From positions 1,922,001 to 1,986,000 of the forward strand of contig JBBPFI010000001.1 in assembly GCA_037974965.1 (NCBI GenBank): a DNA stretch of 64,000 bases. The letters are read 5' to 3'. This stretch comes from Dacryopinax spathularia. Lineage: Eukaryota; Basidiomycota; Dacrymycetes; Dacrymycetales; Dacrymycetaceae. Of this stretch, positions 11,981-22,669 are shown piece after piece. Each line of letters begins with the position of its first letter. Positions within the stretch are counted from its first letter, which is position 1. A program made the translations under genes and the position numbers. The notes under the pieces were generated by a model, which worked only from the letters and a program-made list of their open reading frames with translations, was not told the origin of the DNA and did not search any database.

Positions 11981-12105
11981 GAATTTGCATCGAGATTCAC
12001 AAACCTGTAGTTATCTCTTCTTTGTTGCTACACTGGACAGAGCAATATCACCCCCGTCCTGCTTTCCCCTCGATATCCACGAGAGAGTCAGTTCAACACG
12101 ACAGC

Positions 12106-14015
12106 CTATAACGTATATCGGAAATCCGGGCTCTTGTCCCCCATCTCCCTAATCTCCTCCTCGCTGTACACAGCATGCATCCCACCACGCGCATTGATAT
12201 CCTTCATGATCTCGTCTCGCCTCTTGTTGATCCGCCAGTAGATGAACACTACAAGCGGGGTGAAGATGAACCCGATGCCAACGAACATCAGCTCGAGGGC
12301 GTGTCCGAGAATGTACCGGGGCGCATCTTGCGTTCGGAAGATGTTGGATGCGATGGCGCCTGCGAAGTTGCCGATACCGATATGCAAGGCCATCCCGGCG
12401 CCTGTGCAGATAGTAAAAGTATCAGAGTCATACTTGTAGACATCTTGCTGAGCACGCACCTCGCTTATACTGTCCACTCAGGTTGTTCCCCAGCCAAGCA
12501 ACGACACCAGGGAACGGCGCATAGCTTCCAGCCACGCAGAGGAACGTTCCGAAATACTTCGCCCCACTCGGTGCTGACGAGATATTGATCCCGAACCCAA
12601 TAGCGAGCATCGCCAGCCCCGCAAGGATGAAAGGCGAGCGAATCGCATGTCGATCGGAGAAGTATGCGAAGGTCAGCAGGACAATAGCTAGGAGATTTCG
12701 TCAGCTATGATCGAAGAACAGAGAGCAGGACGTACTGGCAAACACATAGCATGGCACAGTTAGGAGCTGACTGATAGCGGTGGTGTACCCGAAGTCATTG
12801 ATGATCGAGGGCAAGAACAAGGATATCCCGTATACTGTGGACCGTTTAGCTGAATTACTCGATCCCTAAACGGAAGTATGACTTACGGGGTGTGATGACA
12901 GACATATAAACCAGGATGTGTAGGTAAATCTGCCAGTCGGTGAAGCACTGCACCAGATATTGCATCTTGAAATGTTCTTGCTCGCCCACGCTCGAGTTAT
13001 CGAACTCTGCCATCCGATCAGCGAATGCGGTCATTGCGGCAGGAACGAAGTACGACGCACTCTTCTTCCAGACCGCATATGCTCGCTCTTCAGGAGTAAG
13101 GAACTTGGCCGTGGAGGGAAAGTCGACAAGGACGAAGAACGCCAGGATCCCGACGAGAATTGTTGCGAGTCCCTCAAGGATCTGCATCTCAATCAGTATA
13201 TACCCAGCACGGCGCAGAAGAGACATACGAAGATCCAGCTCCAGCCATCCTTCCCACCCACGCCCGCCATATGCTCAATCCCGTACGCCAGCAGCCCACT
13301 AAACGCGCCCGCAATAGTCGCCGCACCAAAGAAGAGTCCAATCCGATACTGAACCATATATCTCGGATACCAGAGGGTGAGGTAGTACACGACTCCGGGA
13401 AAGAGGCCGGCTTCTGCTACCCCGAGGCAGACGCGGACAGCGACAAGTTGGGCGTAGGAGTTGACCAAGCCCATGCAGGTCATCACTATTCCCCATACTA
13501 CGGCGATACCGGGCAGCCAGCGGGACGGACGAAATTTTTTGAGTACGAGGTTGGCGGGACATTCGAATATGCAATAGGGCTATGCGGTGCGCTCAGGGTT
13601 TGTGTTGAACGAACATGGGGCAATAGACGTACGACAAAGAACATCGTAAGTGCAATGTTGTACTTATTTCCCGTGAGCGCAAGATCCGTTGTCAGGCCGG
13701 CAATCTTGGCATTCCCGATATTGCCACGATCCAAAAAGCTCAACAGGTACATCAAGCTCTGTTATCAATGCTATATCAGCGATGCCCCGTTTCTCAGTAG
13801 CAAATGGAACGCACGAGAATAGGCATCAATCGCAAGTCAATCTTCCGGTACATCGCAAGCTCCTGCTCCGGCGTAAACTTGGGTGGAGGAGGCAGCGACG
13901 CCTCTCCGCCGAAGTCGTATTTTGTCCCATAGAGCTTTTCGTGCTCTTCCGGCGCGAGCGAGTGCTCGATCGACACGGGCGTCTCTTTCGCTTCTATGGG
14001 CGTAGGGTCGACCAT
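12106..14015 (-). CDS. MFS permease of the anion:cation symporter group (Dal5/Tna1-like)
   Basis: This plasma-membrane major facilitator probably imports a small organic anion such as allantoate, nicotinate, a vitamin or a dipeptide. The cytosolic N-terminus starts MVDPTPIEAKETPVS, contains an EQELAMYRKIDLRLMPIL amphipathic lead-in, then TM1 ending in the hallmark LDRGNIGNAKIAGL. Further segments include AQLVAVRVCLGVAEAGLFPG and YRIGLFFGAATIAGAFSGLL. The central loop has FLTPEERAYAVWKKS, typical of this group. The second half includes GSYAPFPGVVAWLGNNLSG and ALHIGIGNFAGAIASNIF. The C-terminus is EMGDKSPDFRYTL. Many short introns interrupt the gene; I did not fix every boundary. Substrate cannot be told from sequence. 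It is divergent from the F-box gene at 14771, with about 750 bp between them. Confidence 0.85.
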
Positions 14016-14770
14016 GCTTGTTGCTGGTAGTGCAGGCGAGGGACAAAGGGTGCAAAGCTAAGCAGACTAGGGACTGAGCCAGTTATAGTCTGCCAGATGC
14101 CTGCGCAGAAGAGAGCGGAAGGAGCAGTGGAGGTACGCGTCTCCCGCCCCGTCGGGCTCTTATAGATGTCGCCATAGCCTTCAGCTTCCCATTACAGACA
14201 CCGCTCCGCCCGTCGCTGATAGAGATACGCGACTGTGCGCGACAAGGTCCGAAGTGAAAAGAAGGTGCTATCGGATGAGAGCCTAGGGCCGTGTGACGCC
14301 GGGGAAGTCAGCCACTCCTGCCAGATGGGGGATCATTCCGCCGATTTGTATTGCTTCTCCCCAGAAACAAAGGAGCGTATGGCCAGGTCCAGGAGAAGTT
14401 GGGCATGAACAAGCTCTGAGAAGCATGGAGAGAAGTAAGCTTGGCAGACGTAACTGCGTGGTGCAGCAGTGTGGGGTTAAGCGTCCGGTAAGAGATATCA
14501 GTCGATCAGGGTCGCATGACGTTAAGTGTTGGCCAATCAAACGTTGACAACAGAGAATGGTAACAGGAGGAGGTAAAGATAACGCGGGGGTGGCAGTGCT
14601 GTTCAATTCGGCTGTCGGACCAATGGGAAATACCGGAACAGGGGATCATTGTCACCGCATTGTAGTGGCGCATACCGCGGCGGTGTGCCTGACAACGAGG
14701 TCAGTGGGTATGCTGATACAATATGTTGAAAAGGATCATCATACCTTGTCTAGCCAAAAGACGTCTCTGA
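14016..14770. other. Intergenic region between divergent MFS and F-box genes
   Basis: This stretch has no supported gene and presumably holds both promoters. Short open frames on each strand lack motifs. Confidence 0.5.
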
Positions 14771-15631
14771 ATGCCTTGCACGCTGCCACCTGAACTGCAG
14801 CTGGAGATCATTGACCGCGTCGCCGGCCCACCCCTCTCATTCCCCTCTTCCTCATCCCTTCGATGCCTTCTGGCTCTCTGTCTCTCATCACGCGCGCTCT
14901 ACGCACTTGCTTCCCCTGCACTCTATAGTGCTGTCACCCTTCCCAATGGACTTTCCCTACACTCTTTCTGCGCGGCTGGCATTCCCAAAAGCCATACGGT
15001 ACGCGCTCTCCATCTGACTCGCCAAGAACTCCACCATCCCCTCGACATCGCAGCAGCCGAACGCTTGCTCCTCTTGCTGTCACCGACGCTTGAGCGCCTC
15101 GTGTTTGACAGCTTCACTGCGCTCTCATTAACGGTTGACGGTCTCCTCCCGTCCCTTCCCGTTTTGCGAGAAGTCGCCTTTACCCGACAAGCCACACAGC
15201 TCCTCGGCCTATCACCCACATATCTCGAGCTCTGTCCGGCCGTTCGAAGGCTTGCGCTGCACGACTACTGGTCGGACGAGTACCACGTGCTGCGAATATG
15301 TACCTGCTTCCCGAACGCAGAGGAATTCGTGCTCGCGGCCGATATCGCCGCTCAAACCCTGTGCGATGTTTTGGGGGCATGTCCAAAGGTGAAGCGGGTG
15401 ATCATCCTTCGACCGTGGGGTTCACCCCAAGAGCCGAAGGAAGCGAGGCGCGCACTCCAGCCGGTTTGTGAGGCGAGGGGGCTGAAGATATGGGAGGTGA
15501 TGATGCCGCAGGAGGAGGTAGAGAGTCTTCCCCGCTTGGCTGCGGAGTGGATCAAGGATGGGACCTGCTGGTCTCTGGACGAGCGAATAGAAGGAGCATG
15601 CACGGGGTATATCGGCCCTCTGGACTCATGA
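14771..15631 (+). CDS. F-box-like protein, family member 1
   Basis: This single-exon protein of 286 aa starts with an F-box-like segment (LPPELQLEIIDRVAG, then LLALCLSSRALYALASPALYS). Leucine-rich helical segments follow, probably forming a substrate-binding solenoid (RALHLTRQEL, SPTLERLVFDSF, CPAVRRLALHDYWSDE, FPNAEEFVLAADI, CPKVKRVIILRPWG). F-box proteins connect substrates to SCF ubiquitin ligases through Skp1; that role is inferred. It is clearly paralogous to the next gene downstream, sharing LALHDYW/LAVHDFW, VLAAD and CWS near the end. It is more distantly like the gene at 56959. Confidence 0.72.
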   Translation: MPCTLPPELQLEIIDRVAGPPLSFPSSSSLRCLLALCLSSRALYALASPALYSAVTLPNGLSLHSFCAAGIPKSHTVRALHLTRQELHHPLDIAAAERLLLLLSPTLERLVFDSFTALSLTVDGLLPSLPVLREVAFTRQATQLLGLSPTYLELCPAVRRLALHDYWSDEYHVLRICTCFPNAEEFVLAADIAAQTLCDVLGACPKVKRVIILRPWGSPQEPKEARRALQPVCEARGLKIWEVMMPQEEVESLPRLAAEWIKDGTCWSLDERIEGACTGYIGPLDS

Positions 15632-16476
15632 AGAAAATTTCGAGGGCAGTAGAATGGAGTCCACCCTGCTCAACCCCCGCAGTAGTCTGACCACATACGC
15701 GCAAATGTCGGTAATGCCCCAAGGATCTTCTCCTGCGGTCGAAGGGCGAATGAAACGAAACTGCCATCTGCAATATACCCTCGGAAACTCTGCGGCGCTT
15801 GTGAGTCCCGTGGCGCCATTGTCCTGCACGCCCCTCTCTCCTGAGCCCCAGAAGCTGGTTACAGGTATCAATCACTACTGGAATTCAACCCAACCGTATG
15901 CAGAAGCATACCAGCTGGTGCATTATCGGAGGAGTGTATCCACCAGCATTCAGAGAACACACATGGAAGCCCCAACTTCTCCAGGTGAAGCACCGGTCAT
16001 TGATGCCGGCAAGAGCAACCCATCCGGCTTACTCCCTGCCGCCGTGAGAAATCACCGGTTGGAAATCAACCTTGACTAATGAGATGTGCGTAAAGACTTG
16101 CTGGTTGTTCCAGGCACTGCGCAGGAAGAAGCGCGCACAATGAATGAGAAGCGCCTCATCGCCGAAGTGCGTAGGCCGAATCGGCTAAGAAGCTCTCGGT
16201 CAGGGGAGCGTAATACATTACACCACCGAGCCGATAGGGAGGAGCTGGAGACCCTGGCTGTGTATGTATTGTACAGTTGAGCTATTCCGGAACAGGATCA
16301 GAGGCGAGACTTCCGACTCCACTGAAGGGGTACTGATGGAAAATACTGCTGCTCAACTTGACATACATATGGCGAAGGCATTTCCTGTGATATCGGCCGT
16401 TAAGGGAGGGGCGAATAAAAAGGGAACCAGCCCTAGACTGAAGGTGATGCCCAAGTGCGCAAGCTCAACCGCGGCC
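15632..16476. other. Intergenic spacer between F-box-like paralogues
   Basis: No gene is supported. A 141-codon plus-strand frame (15654-16079) has no motif or coding pattern. The frame of the downstream F-box gene is open back to 16264, so part of this stretch could be coding if an earlier ATG is used. Confidence 0.4.
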
Positions 16477-17418
16477 ATGGCCATTCCACCAATTACGAGG
16501 ACCTCATTGCCGCGCGAACTGCTTCTCGACGTTATCGACAACGTCGCGGGCTCGTCGCTGTCCTTTCCCGAGCCAGCCAACGTCAAGACGCTCGTCGCGC
16601 TCTGCAGCGCCTCTCGATTCTTGCAGCGCCATGTTTCCCGGAGGTTATACAGCGCTATTTCGATCCATTCGCCGGAAGATATCGACCTCCTCACCCAAAG
16701 AGGCGTGCCGCATGGTTCCAGCGTCCGCGCACTGTCCATCTCTCGACAGCAGATGACGGAAGAACAAGCTTCGGCGGCCGTGAGGCTGCTGAGTATGCTG
16801 GCCTCATCGCTCGAACGGCTCGTCATCGATGGCCGATACACGCAAGCAAATGCGCCGCTCGACTCGCAGATCGCACTCATGCCCAAGCTTCGCGATATCG
16901 TCTATACTCAGCAGGGCACTGAGCTTCTCGATCGAGAAACGCCTTGTCTTCCGCCCTGCCCTAGTGTAGGAAGGCTGGCGGTGCACGACTTCTGGACGAA
17001 GGAGAACAATCTCCTGGCCATGGTCGCGGCGTTCCCCAATATCGAAGACCTCGTTCTTGCTGCGGATGTGAGCATTCAGCTTGTCCGGGATGTGCTGGAA
17101 CGGTGCAGCCAGCTCAAGCGAGTGCTGATTATTCGACCGCAAAGAAGAGCAAACGACGACTGGCATGCGCCTCCTCGTCCGGGAGCTTGTATGCGAGCGC
17201 CATGGGCGATCGAAGCTGATCGAGCAAGAGGGATCGAGAGTCCGCAGGAAAGGGAGGCGCGAGAGAAGCGCGAAGTCATCGTAGATTTTGAGCGTCGCGG
17301 CGTCAAGGTATCCGAGGTGTTAGCTCCTGAGGAGGGTGGAAGCGGCATGCCGAACTGGGAGGCGGAGTGCCTTCGAGCTGGCGATTGCTGGTCAATCGAG
17401 GGCACATCGTGGGCCTGA
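16477..17418 (+). CDS. F-box-like protein, family member 2
   Basis: This single-exon F-box-like protein is the tandem paralogue of the gene at 14771. I start at Met 16477 (MAIPPITRTSLPRELLLDVIDNVAGSSLSFP), giving 313 aa. The frame stays open upstream to 16264, but that extra 71 residues has no counterpart in member 1. Shared blocks are LPRELLLDVID, VRALSISRQQ, SSLERLVIDG, SVGRLAVHDFWTKE, FPNIEDLVLAADV and CSQLKRVLIIRP. Compared with member 1 it carries a charged Arg/Glu-rich insertion before the conserved terminal part (EREAREKREVIVDFERRG). A role in SCF-type ubiquitination is inferred from the F-box only. Confidence 0.7.
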   Translation: MAIPPITRTSLPRELLLDVIDNVAGSSLSFPEPANVKTLVALCSASRFLQRHVSRRLYSAISIHSPEDIDLLTQRGVPHGSSVRALSISRQQMTEEQASAAVRLLSMLASSLERLVIDGRYTQANAPLDSQIALMPKLRDIVYTQQGTELLDRETPCLPPCPSVGRLAVHDFWTKENNLLAMVAAFPNIEDLVLAADVSIQLVRDVLERCSQLKRVLIIRPQRRANDDWHAPPRPGACMRAPWAIEADRARGIESPQEREAREKREVIVDFERRGVKVSEVLAPEEGGSGMPNWEAECLRAGDCWSIEGTSWA

Positions 17419-17552
17419 CAGAACCGTTTTTTCCACCTTCGAACTCCTGATTGTCTTGTAACGATAGTCAGCCAAATGAGGCACCATGGTTGCACAACAT
17501 GAGACACTCACTCTCACCTTGTCATGTCCCTGTCTCTTGGCGCCTCGCATTC

Positions 17553-19483
17553 CTAGTGCTCCTTTGGCTCCACAGGCGAAGGCTCCTCATCCGCTCCCTT
17601 CCTCTGATGACTCGTATCCGGGACATACAGCCCCGGCTCAGCAAGACATGGAAACCCCCGCCACTCATAAGTCGGCGCAACCGTATGATGCGGCGCATGA
17701 GAATGAGCATGAGAAGCCGAATGAGCCTCGTGTGATTGGTAGGCGGGACCTTTGGGGCCGTCGAGGGAAGTGAGCATCTCCCACCCTAGGGTGAAGAGGG
17801 ATAGGGAGCCGACTATTGCGAGCGCGCCGGTTGGGGTGAGATGTTCTTGCGATGCTAGGGGGAGGAAGACGGTCACGAGGGAGGAGATGACACGGAATGA
17901 TAAGCGCCAGATCTGCCAGGTCCCGTAAGTCGTCGATGCATCAGCAGATGGAGAATGCTTACCTTTGGGAGCCAAAGAACACCAGGCTCGTCCTGCTCCT
18001 TCTCGAGCATGGCAATCGTCCAGATACCGAGCATCGCCACAGCATATCCACCGCTGAACATCCATCGATGACCATCACTGAGTTCTTCCTCAGTTGCCAC
18101 GAACTCATAGGTCGTGTCGCCAACCAGTGTCAGCGCCGCAACAACCGGGAAATGCAGCGAGAACCAAGCGACAGCATGCCAGTTGCTCTGAACGCCACTG
18201 TTAGCGTCGTACAGACGGGTCACAGGTGCAGTCCACGTACTCGTCGGATCGGATGCGTATACGTCTTACACGCCGACCCATGCACATACAGCAGCTGGAA
18301 CGAGAACGCAATCATCACCACAAACACGCATCTCCAAGCGCCCTTCGGCATCCCCGGTCCGGCCGGCTGCCGACTAATGACCGAGAACAAGAACTCTCCC
18401 ATGACAAGGGTGAAGAAATCATTGAACCTTTCGATCTCGTGATCGATAGCGACGGCGGAAGAGTAGTGCAGGCGGAAGATCTTCTTCGTCCAGCTTGAGT
18501 AGGCGCCGCTCCAGATTATATATTCGCATATGACCGCCACTGATGCCAGAGCGGCGGCAGTCCGAACAGGGGCGAAGATCGCCCCGATCCAGAGCGGGAG
18601 AGGGACTAGACACCAGCAGACGAAGTGTGCGCGGATCTGGACACGACGGGACTTGACGAAGAACGTGTAGAAGAGGTAGAGCTGGGCGGTCACGAACCCC
18701 GCTATGAGGTACGTTGCGATTGCCGTTATGCGTCCTGCTCCTTCGCCCTCCTCGCTGTTCCAGTCGGATTGGACGTCGGTCGCGTTGTTGCCGTAGATGA
18801 CGAGGCAGATCATTATGAAGAGGACGAGGAGACGCTGGAGGACGTCGTCTGACCAGAAGGAGTTGAACAGCTCGCGGATGTACGTCCAGATCATGTAGAC
18901 CGGGGCAAAAGTTAGGATGTACTGATAATCTAGTTAGTGCTGCTGCAGATATCCTCAGACTGGGATGCGCACCTTCGCCACATGTGCACCATCGGGGTTA
19001 TCCACACATTCCCTCGCCAGCACCGAAATCAACCCAACAAACGTCAGATCAAAGAACAGCCTATCTCCCCATCAGCCTGCACCCACACAGCGCAAAGAGC
19101 CAAGACGGCACGCACTCAAGTCTCCCACTCTGTCTCTCCTCATTCTCCCTCACAAGCGTATGACCCTTAAAATACTGCAGCACCCTCGGTCTCCTGAACA
19201 GATATCGCCTCTCCCGATGGATCCTCGCTGCTTGGGCGTCGAGGCGCTCGAACTCTAGTTCTGAGTCGGCGTTCGTTGCTCCGTCGGCGATGGCGTCGAA
19301 GTCGATATGGTCGAGTTGTCCGTATCGCAAGTGGTGGGCGTGGGAGCCATGGGAGGTCGGATGATGTGCTGTTCCACCTGCTACGGGTGTGTGCGACCTG
19401 GAGGAGGCATGTTGATGACCGCCGTCGAGCGGTGCTCGCGAAGAGCTGGCAGCAGTGACGTCTGTCGGATCCGGAGCGCTCAT
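17553..19483 (-). CDS. LtrA-family (low temperature requirement A-like) membrane protein
   Basis: This multispanning membrane protein resembles the fungal LtrA family; its molecular role is not established. The N-terminus (MSAPDPTDVTAASSS) is hydrophilic and His-rich (HHPTSHGSHAHH), then comes a basic segment RRYLFRRPRVLQYF. Membrane segments follow, including YMIWTYIRELFNSFWSDD, LLVLFIMICLVIYGNN and AIATYLIAGFVTAQLYLFY. The family pattern EYIIWSGAY ... IDHEIERFNDFFTLVMGE is clear: the HxxERFxxFxxxxxGE motif. The C-terminal tail is again His-rich (HEAHSASHAHSHAPHH), which could bind metal; that is speculation. Several short introns break the gene; the stop is at 17553. It is divergent from the S28 peptidase. 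Confidence 0.82.
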
Positions 19484-20546
19484 CGCTGCGGCTCTCTAAG
19501 AGAGCGCCCAGACGTTGGGGTTGGTGGCAAGTCTTCAGATAGGGCAGAGCCCGCCATCGATGGCGTGGGGACCGTCCAACCCGCCAAGTCGCGGATGATA
19601 GACTTGGCATTCCGGCGCTAAAGTAGGGGTTCTCTTATACTTGAAAGCCTGTGATTAATGGCCACGACACCATCACAAGTAACGCAAGAATAAAATGACA
19701 TAAGTAATACCAGACTAGCAAGTCAGTTAAGCGTGGATGAGAGAGAAAAGGAATGGGTGTCAGCTTCTCGGCTCGTGCCCTCCTGATTCAATCCCCTCTC
19801 CATATCCGACTATACGGCAGTATCTGCCGAAGCCAAGACGACAAGTTCATGACTACCTTTCATCTGACGGCTTGTGAGCCTACAATGCTGGCCCATAGTG
19901 GACATTATTTGACCGGATTTTGCCGGACAAGCGCGTGGGACCCGAAGATGGCTCGAAGATGAGTCGGTTCTGGGCTAACTGGTCATGACGCAAGTGATGA
20001 GCACGTTCCGAATTTCTGCCAAGACCACGCCGGCCCGCCGGTATACGAACATCTCTGCGCTGTTTATGCTACTGGTGAGCGGCATCCGAGAAATAGGGCC
20101 GATTGTGAAATGGGGGAGACGCTCAAGCTAACCAAGTGGATGAATCCGGTGAGAGTCCGACCTTTTGTTGACGCGTCGTGCCAAGTCTTCCCCTTCACGC
20201 CAAACGGCCACCGAGACAACCCGGCATGAACGTGCCGACCTCCTCCAACATTGACCAACCGCCCAAGTCTAAGCTGAACTTGTCTCTGTTCCCGGCACGG
20301 CGAACTAGCAATTCCTTATCGGGCCAGTGGGATGCCGCAAAAGGCGACAATGGTAAACAAGTGAGAAACAGACCTCAAAACCCGGTAGGGTAACGAAGCG
20401 TGGACGCACGAGGGACGGGTACCTCGCTTGGACCTTATCGCTCGCCGATGCCTTCCTTGGTCAGCTTCGAAATGTGGAGTTAGGCACCCTATATAAACAA
20501 CCTGGGATGGGAGAGGATCAGTATCGACATTGCTGGTTCTGAAGCC
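19484..20546. other. Intergenic region with divergent promoters
   Basis: No gene is seen. This 1.06 kb lies between the LtrA-like gene and the S28 peptidase gene. A consensus TATA element sits 50 bp before the peptidase start. Confidence 0.5.
20490..20497 (+). promoter_or_regulatory. TATA box of the S28 peptidase gene
   Basis: The element TATATAAA lies 50 bp upstream of the ATG, so transcription would start very close to the start codon. A strong TATA element suits a regulated secreted-enzyme gene. Confidence 0.6.
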
Positions 20547-22309
20547 ATGTTCGCATCAGTGATCTCTGGCCTCGCCTGCCTGGCCCTTGCGGCCGGTGCG
20601 TCGGCCTCGCAACCTCAGGCACGCGATTATTCCAGCATTGGTGTCGGCCCGTATTGGGTTGACATGCCTGTCGATCACTTTGGCGGGTACAACGCTACGT
20701 TCAAGAACCGCTACTGGATCAATGCGACGTACTATAAGCCTGGCGGGCCTGTCGTCTGTACGTCCTGCACTACCTTCCATATCTGTCCGATGCTGATCTA
20801 GTGCGCCAGTGTTTGACTCTGGCGAGCAAGATGCCGAGCCTCTCCTGCCCTACTACCTGCAGGACTATCACGGCATCTCCGCAACCATGGAGACCGCCCG
20901 TCAATTCGGCGGCGTCGCCATCCTCTGGGAACACCGATACTACGGCAAGAGCCTTCCCTTCCCCGTGAACGCCAACACGACCGGCGCGCAATATCAGTAC
21001 CTCACGACCGAGCAAGCGCTGGAAGATGTCGTCTATTTCGCCAAACAGTTCTCTGTTGATGGGATTGATGATAGCTTGAAGCCGGGTGATACGCCTTGGA
21101 TCTGGATTGGGGGGAGTTATCCTGGTGCTAGGGGTGCTGTGCGTCCACGCTTTCTTCTCTCCATATCGGACAGGTATTGATGGATTGGCACAGCTCATCC
21201 GCGTCCGCAACCCGGAGATCTTCTACGCCGTCTGGGCCTCCAGCGCCGTCGTCCAAGCGCAAGTCGATTTCTGGCAATACTACGCCCAAGCCGAGCGTTC
21301 CATGACGCGGAATTGTTCTGCCGACTGGGTCGCCGTGACCAAGTACGCAGACAGCGTCTTGTCGCAGAACACGACCGACGCGACCTACCTCAAGTACAAG
21401 ATCCTGCGCGCTACTGCTGGCAAGCCGGGCGGGAACGCCACGCTCGCCGATAAGGTCACTTGGGCCCAGGCGGAGGCGCTGTCCTGGAGCTCGGCGGCTT
21501 CGCAGCTCCGGGTCGCGCTCGGTTCGTACCAGTATGCCGGGTTCCAGGCTAGCATCTTGCCGTTCTGCGATTTGGTCGAGACGATGAACAACACCGCTGC
21601 TCAGACGTGGGATAACAGCGATACGAGCGTCCAACTACCGATCGCTTCCGAAGCCGGGGTGGCCGCGACGTACGGGATCGAGCGTGCGATGGACGCCTGG
21701 CTCACAGCCATCTGGGAGCTCGACCGTGATTCCCTCCCCGGCTCGCCCCTCCCGAGCGACCCAACCGGCCAGAGCTGGACATGGCAGTACTGCACCGAGT
21801 GGGGCTACTACCAGCGCGCGAACCCGAACAACACGCACAACATCATCTCCGTCACCCGCACCTACGACAGCTTCCAATCTGGCTGTATGACGCGTTTCCC
21901 CAACTCCACTGGCTTCATGCCTTCCACTCCCAACGTCCAGGCGATCAACAAGTACGGCGGGTGGAACATGACGCCCTCGAACGTCCTGTTCACTAACGGC
22001 CAGTTCGACCCCTGGAGGAGCGTGACCATGGACTCTCCCGAGCCCGAAGCGCCGCACAGGAACGTGACTACCACCATTCCGAAATGCAACACCCCTCCGG
22101 CGAACAACGACGTCTTCGGGATCACCCATCCTAATATGGTACATGTATCGGATCTGCGCGTGCTTCTGACGCCGGACGCGAACCATACGAACTTCCATAC
22201 GGTGGGATTCTACTCGCCTATTGCGACGGAGCCCTTCTATTCCGGTATGGGGCTGTTTAGCATGGCGTTGCGCGAGTGGCTGCCTTGCTTCCAGAAGCAC
22301 AGCGTCTGA
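20547..22309 (+). CDS. Secreted serine carboxypeptidase of family S28 (prolyl carboxypeptidase-like)
   Basis: This extracellular or vacuolar serine peptidase belongs to the family that cleaves after proline near chain ends. Exons are 20547-20757, 20810-21138 and 21194-22309 (551 aa). Residues 1-21 are a signal peptide (ACLALAAGASAS), followed by a short pro-segment. The S28 start block DMPVDHFGGYN is followed by FKNRYWINATYY and GPVVLFDSGEQDAE, which is restored only by the chosen acceptor. The nucleophile serine is in IWIGGSYPGARGA, continued by LIRVRNPEIFYAVWASSAVV. The acid is in LFTNGQFDPWRS, and a histidine follows in the last part (HPNMVHVSDLR). Many N-glycosylation sequons are present. 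Length and motif order are normal for the family, and the enzyme looks active. Confidence 0.92.
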
Positions 22310-22669
22310 GTCGCGTGGGTGTAGATTATGGCAATAATCGGACTATCAAAATCAATTGTCTAGATAGCTAATCCAGACGCCTTTGTTGCTCATTGTTGGG
22401 CTATAAGCGCTAGTTTTCGAGTTGATGGTGTAAGCTGTCCCGGAGCATAAGTGGTAACTACTCCTTGTTTGCGGCGTTACATGTTTTATCCGACTACCCT
22501 GACTGCTACCGCCGAATTTGGCCAAAATAGGGCGCTGCGCTTCCAGGCGGTCGTCGTCACAGCACTATTCCTGCAGCTCTCAGACGCCTTTCTCTCTATA
22601 TCAACTTCTCCACTTTATTCAGAGTTACTCTAGTGGACCACGTCCTGCAGAATTGGGCAGGAGCTCGCG

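Noticed and set aside
21635-22300. 221-codon frame antisense to the S28 peptidase
   Set aside because: Strong codon bias of the opposite strand explains its openness; translation is Arg/Val/His-rich with no motif.
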